A DNA stretch of 64,000 bases, taken from positions 366,359 to 430,358 of the forward strand of contig NZ_JADNOP010000001.1 in the NCBI RefSeq assembly GCF_015557635.1. The letters run 5' to 3'. The notes under the pieces are model-generated. The model made no database searches. It saw only the letters and a program-made list of their open reading frames with translations, and had not been told where the DNA came from. The first letter of the stretch is position 1, and each line of letters starts with the position of its first letter. Positions 1 through 8,134 of the stretch are shown here, piece by piece. Source of the stretch: Fusicatenibacter saccharivorans. GTDB taxonomy: Bacteria; Bacillota; Clostridia; Lachnospirales; Lachnospiraceae. A program made the translations under genes and the position numbers.

Positions 1-1
1 A

Positions 2-2119
2 ACCGTCGAGACCCCTTCCTCCATCGGCACGTATTCCTACGATGATATCCTCGGCACCACGTTCCGTCTTGTGAACAGCGCCGACTGCTACGAATACGAC
101 AGTCAGTATCAGGTCTGGAAAGATAAAAGCGACAACGAAGACTATATGAAAAAGCTCGTTGCCAACGGCGAAAAGCTCACAATCACCGGTATTGTCCAGC
201 CGTCCCCTGACTCTGCCGCCTCTGCCCTGACCGCCGGCATCAATTACCCGGCATCGCTGACCCGCCACGTTGTGGAGGAAGCAAAGAAATCCGAGATTGT
301 GAAACAGCAGATGGCGGACTCCTCCATCGATGTCTTTACGAATCAGGAATTCGGCACCGTGGATCAGAACAGCGGTCTTGATATGGATTCCTTTATCACT
401 GTCGATGAGGACAAGCTGCAGAACGCTTTCCAGTTCGACGATTCCGCACTCTCCGGTGCTTTTTCCGGTGATTCCATGAACCTTGATTTTTCCAGTGCCT
501 TTGCGGACGCCGGAAGCAGCATGGATCTCGCGGGTGCGATTGACCTCAGTCAGATCTCTCTTAATTTCGACGGACTGCCGCAGCTTGATCTTGGCCAGAT
601 TTTATCCGGGCTTACTCTCAATGTCAGTGAAGACGGCATGCAGGAACTGGCTTCCAGCCTCATGGAGGGCTATCAGGGCTACGCCTCGGAGCACCCGGAG
701 GCGGATTATTCCCATTTACAGGAGGATTTCGTCTCCTACATCAATTCCACGGAAGCACAGGAAATCCTGCGGCGCCACATCCAGACCATCATTGCAGGCG
801 GCGGTGTTTCCATTACACAGGAACAGATCCAGGAACTCATTCAGCGGATCTTCAAAGGGTATCAGGCATACCTGATCAAGATGGGCTACACCGACCCGGA
901 ACAGTTTGATGCTTATCTTGCGGAGTATCTGCAGACCGAAGAAGCTGTTCAGATCATCAACGACTGGATTTCCGAGGTGATGCAGAACAACGGCAATATC
1001 GAAATTACATCCGACCAGCTCACTGCGCTTGCGACGGAGCTTTCCAACGGTTATCTCGCTTACGTGAAGGAGAACGGCCTGCCGGATCCGACGGAGATGG
1101 GCCAGCACTTTATCGCCTATCTGAACACGGCGGACGGCCAGCAGCGGCTGAACAGCGGTATCACAAAAATCGTCGATCTCGACGGACTGCAGTCCCAGGT
1201 TTCTTCTGCGCTCACAAACTACATGGCAGGCGTTATGGGAAGCTACTCCGCTTCTGTCGCCTCGGTTCTGCAGACACAGATCACTTCCGCGATGGAACAG
1301 ATGATGACGCAGATGGCCTCTGCAATTCAGTCCGAGATGGAGCGCGCCATGACGCAGGTCGGTAATTCTCTTCAGGATTCGATGGGCGATGCCATGAAGA
1401 TTGACACCGATGCCTTTGCAAGTGCCTTCCAGATGAATATGACTGAGGATGATATGAAAGAGCTCTTCGCTTCTCTTAGTTCTTCCGGCTCTTCCACCTA
1501 TGAGGGCAATCTGCAGAAACTGGGCTACGCTGATTTTGACGAACCTTCTTCGATCAGCATTTACCCGAAAAACTTTGAGAGCAAGGAACACGTTGTCTCC
1601 ATCCTCGACGGTTACAATGACACGATGGAAAAAGAAGGCAAAAACGAGCAGGTAATCTCGTACACCGATATGGTCGGCACTCTGATGTCCTCCGTCACGG
1701 ATATCGTCAACATCATCAGCTACGTGCTGATCGCTTTTGTCGGCATTTCCCTTGTGGTTTCCTCGATTATGATCGGCGTCATCACCTATATCAGTGTTCT
1801 GGAACGCAAGAAAGAGATCGGTATCCTGCGCGCGATCGGTGCTTCGAAACGCAATATTTCGCAGGTCTTCAATGCCGAAACCTTCATCATCGGACTCTGT
1901 GCAGGACTGATCGGCATCGGGCTCTCGCTGCTTCTGATGATTCCGGGCAACCTTCTGATCCACCATCTGGCGGATACGACGAAGGTCAGTGCTTCTCTTC
2001 CGCTCGTCCCGGCGCTTGTTCTGATTGCACTCAGCGTCGTTCTGACCCTGATCGGCGGTCTGATTCCGTCGAAGAAAGCGGCAAAAAGCGATCCGGTTAC
2101 GGCACTCCGGACAGAATAA
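2..2119 (+). CDS. FtsX/MacB-type ABC transporter permease, 5'-truncated
   Basis: The frame is open from base 2 to a TAA at 2117-2119, so the N-terminus lies outside the window. The last 140 residues carry three membrane segments (about nt 1690-1800, 1870-1960, 2000-2070) with the family hallmark ERKKEIGILRAIGASKRNI and a C-terminal SDPVTALRTE, as in FtsX/MacB permeases that move substrates or proteins at the outer face of the membrane. Between lies a long extracytoplasmic region rich in Ser, Met, Gln and Asp. It contains three related units with GYQGY, GYQAY and GYLAY cores at about nt 667, 856 and 1048 (spacing near 190 nt). The ATPase partner is expected upstream, outside the window. Substrate unknown. 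Confidence 0.88.
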   Translation, partial: TVETPSSIGTYSYDDILGTTFRLVNSADCYEYDSQYQVWKDKSDNEDYMKKLVANGEKLTITGIVQPSPDSAASALTAGINYPASLTRHVVEEAKKSEIVKQQMADSSIDVFTNQEFGTVDQNSGLDMDSFITVDEDKLQNAFQFDDSALSGAFSGDSMNLDFSSAFADAGSSMDLAGAIDLSQISLNFDGLPQLDLGQILSGLTLNVSEDGMQELASSLMEGYQGYASEHPEADYSHLQEDFVSYINSTEAQEILRRHIQTIIAGGGVSITQEQIQELIQRIFKGYQAYLIKMGYTDPEQFDAYLAEYLQTEEAVQIINDWISEVMQNNGNIEITSDQLTALATELSNGYLAYVKENGLPDPTEMGQHFIAYLNTADGQQRLNSGITKIVDLDGLQSQVSSALTNYMAGVMGSYSASVASVLQTQITSAMEQMMTQMASAIQSEMERAMTQVGNSLQDSMGDAMKIDTDAFASAFQMNMTEDDMKELFASLSSSGSSTYEGNLQKLGYADFDEPSSISIYPKNFESKEHVVSILDGYNDTMEKEGKNEQVISYTDMVGTLMSSVTDIVNIISYVLIAFVGISLVVSSIMIGVITYISVLERKKEIGILRAIGASKRNISQVFNAETFIIGLCAGLIGIGLSLLLMIPGNLLIHHLADTTKVSASLPLVPALVLIALSVVLTLIGGLIPSKKAAKSDPVTALRTE

Positions 2120-2151
2120 TCTGATCCTTAAAACACACTTTGCAAGTACGC

Positions 2152-2200
2152 AAAAAGCGGCCGGCAGAGGCTTTTCAAAAGTCCCGCCGGCCGCTTTTTT
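2152..2200. terminator. Bidirectional intrinsic terminator
   Basis: A GCGGCCGGC stem (2157-2165) pairs with GCCGGCCGC (2185-2193), with A5 before and T6 after, so it can stop both the permease (plus) and the convergent aminopeptidase (minus). Confidence 0.85.
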
Positions 2201-2213
2201 CTATCTTAAACTT

Positions 2214-3524
2214 TTATTTTTCTTCCAGAAAAAATCCATGCTCTGTCCGCACCAGTGTCGTCTCATAGAAGGTCTTTGCGAACTGCACCAGATAAGCAGT
2301 ATCTTTGGCGCCTGCCGTCTCATACGGGGAATGCATCGCAAGCTGAGCCATTCCGATATCCACGCTTGTCACCGAGACAAGAGAGTTCAGAATTGCGCCG
2401 AGCGTGCTTCCGCCCGGAATGTCGGCGTGGTTTGCGAATACCTGGCACGGTACGCCGGCCTTCTCGCAAATCATCTTTGTTACGGCTTCCGAAACAGCAT
2501 CGGTCGTGTATTTCTGGTTTGCACTCTGTTTGATGACAACGCCGCCGTTCATGTAGACGCGGCTCTTCGGATCGTATTTCTCCGCATGCGCCGGATGGAA
2601 CGCATGTGCATTATCGGCAGAAACCATAAAGCTTCCCGCAAGATCTCTGTGGTAAGCGATCGTATCTTTTCCGCACGCTGCGTTGATGTGCTGCAGGGTC
2701 TCAGTCAGGAACGACGAATCTGCGCCCTGTTTGGTAAGGCTTCCGACTTCCTCGTTGTCAAAGATTGCGCAGACATTAACCTGACCTGTCGCTTTTGCGG
2801 CAAGGAATCCTTTTAAGGAACCGAATGCGCTCTGCAGATCGTCGAGGCGGCCGCTGGACAGAAATTCTTTGCTGGCGCCCCAGATAGAGCCCTCCACGCG
2901 GTTGTACAGATAAAGTTCCATCGAGAGGATGTCCTCTTTTGCCGTATCCGGCAGAAACAGCTCATAGAAATGATCTTTCGCTGTCTCATCACCGAGAATC
3001 GGGAGCATGTCGGTCTGCACACTGTATTTGATTCCGTTGTTGATGTCGCGGTTCAGATGAATCGGCAAATTCGGGATCGTCACCAGATCTCGTCCGGCAT
3101 CAACCAGCACGGATTTCACGCTGTTTCCGTCACGTACCACCATGCGGCCCGCCAGGGAAAGCGGACGGTCAAACCATGGGGAACGGATCATTCCGCCGTA
3201 GCCCTCCACGTTCAGGCGGGTATAATGACCATCCGTCACGAATGGGTCCTCTCCCTTTACTTTAAACGTCGGACAGTCGCTGTGGCTTGCGATGATCTGG
3301 TAGCTGGAAAATGCGCTCTCCGGGATCTGGAACGCAATCACCGAGGATTCATTTCTCGTCACATAATATTTTCCGCCCGGAACGAGACTCCATTCTTTTG
3401 TCTCCTCCAGTTTTGTATATCCATTTTCGTTCAGCAGATCACTGGCTTCTTTTACCACATGAAACGGGCTTTTGCACCGCATGATAAAATCGAGCAGCTC
3501 CTGCGCTGTATTCAGGTATTCCAT
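2214..3524 (-). CDS. M18 family aminopeptidase
   Basis: A 436-residue metallo-aminopeptidase of the M18 (aspartyl aminopeptidase) family, a cytosolic enzyme that removes N-terminal acidic or neutral residues from peptides. Metal-binding and catalytic motifs are visible: ASHSDCPTFK (His-x-Asp, about residue 80), FDNEEVGSLTKQGADS in the middle (Glu-Glu pair) and DNAHAFHPAH downstream, with a final His in the MHSPYETAG region. Length agrees with the family (about 430). The start at 3524 is chosen because AAAGGAG lies 8-9 nt upstream; the frame stays open 22 codons further without a better site. Monocistronic between two terminators. Confidence 0.92.
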   Translation of the reverse strand: MEYLNTAQELLDFIMRCKSPFHVVKEASDLLNENGYTKLEETKEWSLVPGGKYYVTRNESSVIAFQIPESAFSSYQIIASHSDCPTFKVKGEDPFVTDGHYTRLNVEGYGGMIRSPWFDRPLSLAGRMVVRDGNSVKSVLVDAGRDLVTIPNLPIHLNRDINNGIKYSVQTDMLPILGDETAKDHFYELFLPDTAKEDILSMELYLYNRVEGSIWGASKEFLSSGRLDDLQSAFGSLKGFLAAKATGQVNVCAIFDNEEVGSLTKQGADSSFLTETLQHINAACGKDTIAYHRDLAGSFMVSADNAHAFHPAHAEKYDPKSRVYMNGGVVIKQSANQKYTTDAVSEAVTKMICEKAGVPCQVFANHADIPGGSTLGAILNSLVSVTSVDIGMAQLAMHSPYETAGAKDTAYLVQFAKTFYETTLVRTEHGFFLEEK

Positions 3525-3705
3525 AGTTTTTCTCCTTTGCATATATTCAAACGCTTCTTCTATTTTATAAAATCCCGCTGTCTTTTTCAAGACCCAAAAA
3601 CCTGTGGGAACTTACTGTATCACTCGCAATCATCGTTTCGAATCGGATATTCGCAATCCGCTTCGCTACTCGCACATAAAACCAGCCGCTGCTTCACAAA
3701 AAAAT

Positions 3706-3741
3706 CCCGCACAGACAGATTTTTATTTTCTGTCGTGCGGG
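3706..3741 (-). terminator. Intrinsic terminator of the ABC exporter operon
   Basis: CCCGCACagACAGA pairs with TCTGTCGTGCGGG. On the minus strand it is followed by a T-rich run. It lies 24 bp past the stop of the ABC gene at 3765. Confidence 0.8.
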
Positions 3742-3764
3742 ACTTACTTTTTCCGTTTTTTCTG

Positions 3765-5690
3765 CTATGCAGAAACCTGATTTCCGGTATACAACTGATA
3801 ATATTTTCCTTTCTGTTCCATCAGCTGATCATGGGTACCGCGCTCAATAATTTGTCCCTGCTCAAGAACCATGATACAATCGGCGTTTCGTACGGTGGAC
3901 AGACGATGTGCGATAACAAAGGTTGTTCTTCCGCTCATCAGCTTATCCATACCATCCTGAACAATGCGCTCGGTACGGGTATCAATGGAGCTTGTCGCCT
4001 CATCGAGAATCAGTACCGGCGGATCCGCAATGGCTGCACGCGCGATCGCAAGAAGCTGCCGCTGACCCTGGGACAGATTCGCACCGTCTCCGGTCAGCAT
4101 TGTGTCATAGCCCTGCGGCAGACGCATAATGAACCCGTGCGCATTCGCCAGTTTTGCTGCTGCTACAACCTCATCCTCCGTCGCATCGAGCTTTCCGAAG
4201 GCAATATTTTCTCTTACCGTTCCCGTAAACAGATGTGTATCCTGCAAAACAATGCCAAGCGATCTTCTCAGATCGTCTTTTTTGATCTTTCCAATATTGA
4301 TCTCATCGTAACGGATCTTACCTTTCTGAATATCATAAAAACGGTTGATCAGATTGGTAATGGTTGTTTTTCCGGCTCCGGTGGAACCGACAAACGCGAT
4401 CTTCTGACCCGGCTCCGCAAACAGTGATACATCGTGCAGAACGATTTTATCCGGGTTATAGCCGAAATCAACATGTTCGAATACCACACGGCCCTGCAGC
4501 TCGCGGTAATCCACAGATCCATCTGCCTGGTGCGTATGCTTCCATGCCCATTTTCCGGTACGCTCTTTCGTCTCGGTGAGTTTTCCGTTTTCTTCCTTCG
4601 CATTGACAAGCGTTACATACCCCTCGTCCAGCTCCGGCTCTTCATCCATCAGGCGGAAAATACGTTCGGCTCCTGCAAGTGCCATAACGATTGCGTTCAA
4701 CTGCTGGCTGACCTGGTTGATCGGCATGTTAAAACTCTTGTTGAAGGTCAGAAAGCTTGCCAGACCACCGAGCGTAAAGCCACCGACATTGCCAAGGGCA
4801 AGTGCACCGCCGACAATCGCACAGACAACATAGCTCATATTTCCAAGCTGTGCATTGATCGGTCCGATGACATTCGCAAACGCATTGGCATTGTAAGCAC
4901 TCTCATACAGATTGTTATTAATTTCTTTGAATTTTTCGATATTCTCCTCTTCATGACAGAATACCTTGACAACCTTCTGGCCATCCATCATCTCTTCGAT
5001 AAAGCCGTTGACTTTACCAAGATCCCTCTGCTGTTTTACAAAGAAATTTCCGGAAAATCCGGCCACCTTTTTTGTCACTCCCAGCATGATAGATACCATA
5101 ACCAGCGTTGTAATCGTCAGCGGGATGTTCAGAATCAGCATACTGACAAAGACACTGACAATCGTGATTGCACTGTTGATGATCTGCGGGATACTCTGAC
5201 TGATCATCTGGCGCAGAGTATCAATATCATTTGTATAAATCGACATAATATCGCCGTGCGCATGCGTATCAAAATATTTGATTGGCAGCTTTTCCATATT
5301 GCCGAACAGATCATTTCTCAGATTCCGCAGGGTTCCCTGGGACACATAAATCATGGTACGGTTCTGAATGAACGCAGCCACAATACCGATCCCGTAAAAT
5401 CCGGCCACCCGCAAAATTGCGTGGAGCAGCGGGCCAAAATCCGGATCCGGCTGGGTCAGCATCGGCGTGATATAGCCGTCAATCAGCGTTTTCATAAACA
5501 TCGTTCCCTGTACGTTTGCCAGGACGTTGACAAAAATCGCAATGACAACAGCGATGCAATGTACGGTATAATCCTTTAATGCATATTTCATAATTCTGGT
5601 AAAGATCTTCATCGGATTCTTGACCTGCGGTTTCACCCCTCTTGGAGGTCTTGCGCCCGGCCCCTTTACCTGCTGTACTCTCTCTGCCAT
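3765..5690 (-). CDS. ABC exporter subunit, catalytically competent half (TMD-NBD)
   Basis: A 641-residue half-transporter: about 30 basic/proline-rich residues, six membrane helices (about 35-330), a hydrophilic insert of about 45 residues before the NBD, then the ATPase domain. Walker A GSTGAGKTT (about 432-440), Walker B VLILDEATSSID with the catalytic Glu (about 560) and the H-loop VIAHRLST are intact. The signature is LSQGQ rather than LSGGQ. It follows the other exporter half by 3 bp and is downstream of a MarR gene. With that partner it should form a heterodimeric exporter of the LmrCD/BmrCD/TM287-288 kind, where only one ATP site is fully active. The substrate is likely a drug or lipid; the sequence does not say which. 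Confidence 0.92.
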   Translation of the reverse strand: MAERVQQVKGPGARPPRGVKPQVKNPMKIFTRIMKYALKDYTVHCIAVVIAIFVNVLANVQGTMFMKTLIDGYITPMLTQPDPDFGPLLHAILRVAGFYGIGIVAAFIQNRTMIYVSQGTLRNLRNDLFGNMEKLPIKYFDTHAHGDIMSIYTNDIDTLRQMISQSIPQIINSAITIVSVFVSMLILNIPLTITTLVMVSIMLGVTKKVAGFSGNFFVKQQRDLGKVNGFIEEMMDGQKVVKVFCHEEENIEKFKEINNNLYESAYNANAFANVIGPINAQLGNMSYVVCAIVGGALALGNVGGFTLGGLASFLTFNKSFNMPINQVSQQLNAIVMALAGAERIFRLMDEEPELDEGYVTLVNAKEENGKLTETKERTGKWAWKHTHQADGSVDYRELQGRVVFEHVDFGYNPDKIVLHDVSLFAEPGQKIAFVGSTGAGKTTITNLINRFYDIQKGKIRYDEINIGKIKKDDLRRSLGIVLQDTHLFTGTVRENIAFGKLDATEDEVVAAAKLANAHGFIMRLPQGYDTMLTGDGANLSQGQRQLLAIARAAIADPPVLILDEATSSIDTRTERIVQDGMDKLMSGRTTFVIAHRLSTVRNADCIMVLEQGQIIERGTHDQLMEQKGKYYQLYTGNQVSA

Positions 5691-5693
5691 TCC

Positions 5694-7442
5694 TTACTCA
5701 CCTCTCTTTTCGTCAAAGTCTCCGCCGCCACCGGTCTGAGACTCATATACTTCCCGGTAAATTTCATTGGTTTTCAGTAATTCCTCATGGCTTCCAAAAC
5801 CATTTACTTTTCCGTTCTCCATGACAATGATACGGTCTGCGTCCTGCACACTGGAAATACGCTGTGCAATGATCAGCTTTGTCGTTTCAGGAATCTCGGT
5901 CAGGAATGCCTTCCGGATTTTTGCATCGGTTGCGGTATCGACAGCACTTGTACTGTCATCCAGAATCAGCACCTTTGGTTTTTTCAGCAGCGCTCGTGCG
6001 ATACAGAGGCGCTGTTTCTGGCCGCCGGATACGTTGGATCCGCCCTGCTCGATGTAGGTGTTGTAGCCCTCCGGCATCCGGTCGATAAATTCATCAGCGC
6101 AGGCAAGACGGCAGACACGCTTGCACTCTTCTTCCGAAGCATTTTTATCACCCCAGCGAAGATTGTCGAGAATGGTACCGGAAAACAGCACATTTTTCTG
6201 TAAAACAACGGCTACTTCATTTCGCAGAGTTTCCATATCGTAGGAACGGACATCCTTTCCGCCGACTTTGATGGAGCCTTCCGTGACATCGTACAGACGG
6301 CTGATCAGGTTGACAAGACTCGTCTTCGCACTTCCGGTTCCGCCGATGATACCGATGGTCTCACCGGATTTGATCGAAAGGTTGATATCCGAAAGAACCG
6401 GCTCGCCTGCTCCCTTTTTGTAGTTGAAGTAGACGTGATCGAAGGTAATGCTTCCGTCCGGAATATCAAAGTCCGGATTCTCCGGATTGTCGAGATCGCT
6501 CTTCTCATTCAGAACCTCGGTAATACGGCGCGCACTCGCAAGGCTCATCGTGATCATAACGAATACCATCGAAAGCATCATGAGGCTCATCAAAATGTTC
6601 ATGCAGTAGGTCAGAAGGCTCATCAGCTCTCCTGTTGTCAGGCTGCTTCCGACGATCATCTTCGCACCGAGCCAGCTGATCAGAAGAATACAGCTGTAAA
6701 CGGTAAGCTGCATCAGCGGCGCGTTGAAGGAAAGGTTTTCCTCTGCTTTACAGAAAATTTTGTAGATGTTCTCTGCTGCTTTGTGGAACTTACTTGTTTC
6801 ATGATCCTCACGCACATACGCTTTTACTACGCGGATGGCGGATACGTTTTCCTGTACGCTCGCATTCAGCTCATCGTACTTCGGAAATGCCTGATCGAAA
6901 TATTTCATCGCGGAACGCATGATCAAAAACAGACACGTTCCGAGGATAAGAATGGCTACCAGATAAACGCTTGCAAGACGTGCATTGATATAAAACGACA
7001 TAATCATCGCGATAATCATGCTCGACGGTGCACGCATGCACATACGAAGAATCATCTGATAGGCATTCTGCAGGTTGGTGACGTCTGTCGTCAGGCGGGT
7101 GACAAGACCTGCGGTGCTGAATTTGTCGATATTCGAAAATGAATATTCCTGAATGTTTTCAAACATGGCCTGACGCAGATTTCTTGCAAATCCGGCAGAC
7201 GCTTTTGCTCCATATTTTCCGCCCATGATACCGGCAAACAGACCGATGGCTGCTGCTGCCACCATGAACGCTCCCACCACGTAGATGTGATGGAGATCGC
7301 CTTTTTCTACACCATCATCGATAATGGATGCCATCATAAGAGGAATGATCATCTCCATGATAACTTCCAGAATCATGAAAAGCGGAGTGGCAATGGAGGC
7401 TTTTTTAAACTCTTTTACCTGTGCTCCAAGTGTTTTTAACAT
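5694..7442 (-). CDS. ABC exporter subunit with degenerate ATP site (TMD-NBD)
   Basis: A 582-residue TMD-NBD half-transporter, six helices (about 15-290) then an ATPase domain. The NBD is the non-canonical partner: Walker A is GGTGSAKTS (Ala where Gly is usual) and Walker B is VLILDDSTSAVD, with Asp replacing the catalytic Glu. The H-loop position reads IIAQRIS (Gln for His). The signature VSGGQKQR is normal and would complete the active site of the other subunit. The start overlaps the MarR stop by 7 bp and the stop lies 3 bp before the next gene, so the three are translationally coupled. Together the motifs predict an asymmetric heterodimeric exporter. Confidence 0.93.
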   Translation of the reverse strand: MLKTLGAQVKEFKKASIATPLFMILEVIMEMIIPLMMASIIDDGVEKGDLHHIYVVGAFMVAAAAIGLFAGIMGGKYGAKASAGFARNLRQAMFENIQEYSFSNIDKFSTAGLVTRLTTDVTNLQNAYQMILRMCMRAPSSMIIAMIMSFYINARLASVYLVAILILGTCLFLIMRSAMKYFDQAFPKYDELNASVQENVSAIRVVKAYVREDHETSKFHKAAENIYKIFCKAEENLSFNAPLMQLTVYSCILLISWLGAKMIVGSSLTTGELMSLLTYCMNILMSLMMLSMVFVMITMSLASARRITEVLNEKSDLDNPENPDFDIPDGSITFDHVYFNYKKGAGEPVLSDINLSIKSGETIGIIGGTGSAKTSLVNLISRLYDVTEGSIKVGGKDVRSYDMETLRNEVAVVLQKNVLFSGTILDNLRWGDKNASEEECKRVCRLACADEFIDRMPEGYNTYIEQGGSNVSGGQKQRLCIARALLKKPKVLILDDSTSAVDTATDAKIRKAFLTEIPETTKLIIAQRISSVQDADRIIVMENGKVNGFGSHEELLKTNEIYREVYESQTGGGGDFDEKRGE

Positions 7443-7897
7443 GATGTCTCTCCTAACATATTTTTTACATTGCTTTTGAGCTGGTCGATGACACGGTAGA
7501 AGGTATCGAGATCTTCTTTTGCAATTCCTTCAATTGTCTGTTCTTCCAGAATATCGATCATATCTTTCGTCTTCTCGTGAAGCTCTCTTCCGGTATCGGT
7601 CAGCACCAGTTTCTTCAGACGTGCATCATAGGGAACGGACTCCCGTCGGATGTAGCCCTTTTTCTCCATGAGCTTTAAAATATTCGTCACGGTGGACCGA
7701 CAGATCTTAAACTCCGCCTCGATATCCTTCTGGAAAATATCTTTGTCTTCGTTCCGGCACAGATACCCTAAAATCCATCCGTGCATGGCGGTCAGTTCAT
7801 CGACCCCCCGCTCTCTGGCGGCTGCCATCAGGTTCCGTGACATCATATTGTCCAGCGTCCGCAGTTCGTGGCCGATTTTTCTTTTTTTACAACACAC
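7436..7897 (-). CDS. MarR family transcriptional regulator
   Basis: A 153-residue winged-helix repressor. Helices at the ends form the dimer interface; the recognition region reads FKICRSTVTNILKLMEKKGY (about 68-87), followed by the wing ESVPYDARLKKLVLTDTG. It is the first gene of the operon with the two ABC exporter halves, the classic arrangement of a ligand-relieved repressor of its own efflux pump. Start is GTG at 7897, with GGAGG about 11 nt upstream. The promoter and an unusual operator array lie at 7938-8057. Ligand unknown. Confidence 0.93.
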   Translation of the reverse strand: MCCKKRKIGHELRTLDNMMSRNLMAAARERGVDELTAMHGWILGYLCRNEDKDIFQKDIEAEFKICRSTVTNILKLMEKKGYIRRESVPYDARLKKLVLTDTGRELHEKTKDMIDILEEQTIEGIAKEDLDTFYRVIDQLKSNVKNMLGETSC

Positions 7898-7937
7898 GCT
7901 GCTTTTTTCCTCCTTTCCCCTTTGCTGCCGTCCCCAT

Positions 7938-8028
7938 CTGTTCTTTATAAAACTGTTTGAACAAGGACTGTTCTATAAGCAACTGTTCTATAGATAACTG
8001 TTTCATATTAAACAGTTCGCTATAGAAC
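7938..8028 (-). promoter_or_regulatory. Operator array of the marR-ABC operon
   Basis: CTGTT occurs at 7938, 7953, 7968, 7983 and 7998, exactly 15 bp apart; read on the minus strand the units are AACAGTTATCTATAG, AACAGTTGCTTATAG, AACAGTCCTTGTTCA and AACAGTTTTATAAAG. In addition AACTGTTT (7996-8003) and AAACAGTT (8010-8017) form a perfect inverted repeat, and GTTCTATAG (7984-7992) is inverted at 8020-8028. All lie just downstream of the -10 box, over the start site and 5' UTR, where a bound MarR dimer would block transcription. Binding by MarR is inferred. Confidence 0.7.
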
Positions 8029-8057
8029 ATTCTAGGAGGTTTTGTGGGAAATGTCAA
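8029..8057 (-). promoter_or_regulatory. Promoter of the marR-ABC operon
   Basis: TTGACA (8052-8057) and TAGAAT (8029-8034) on the minus strand, 17-bp spacer. Start site near 8022, giving a 5' UTR of about 125 nt that runs through the operator array. Confidence 0.8.
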
Positions 8058-8084
8058 CCTGTTTGCGTAAAAAAATTTGAAAAA

Positions 8085-8126
8085 AATGCTCCGGATAAAA
8101 GTTTTCCACTTTCCGCCCGGAGCATT
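8085..8126 (-). terminator. Intrinsic terminator of the MoxR-VWA pair
   Basis: AATGCTCCGG pairs with CCGGAGCATT; on the minus strand the stem is followed by T7. It lies 9 bp past the VWA stop. Confidence 0.87.
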
Positions 8127-8134
8127 CCGCTCGT

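Noticed and set aside
7938..8017. CRISPR-like array at the 15-bp repeats
   Set aside because: Repeats and spacers are far too short and no cas genes are present; the position is a promoter.
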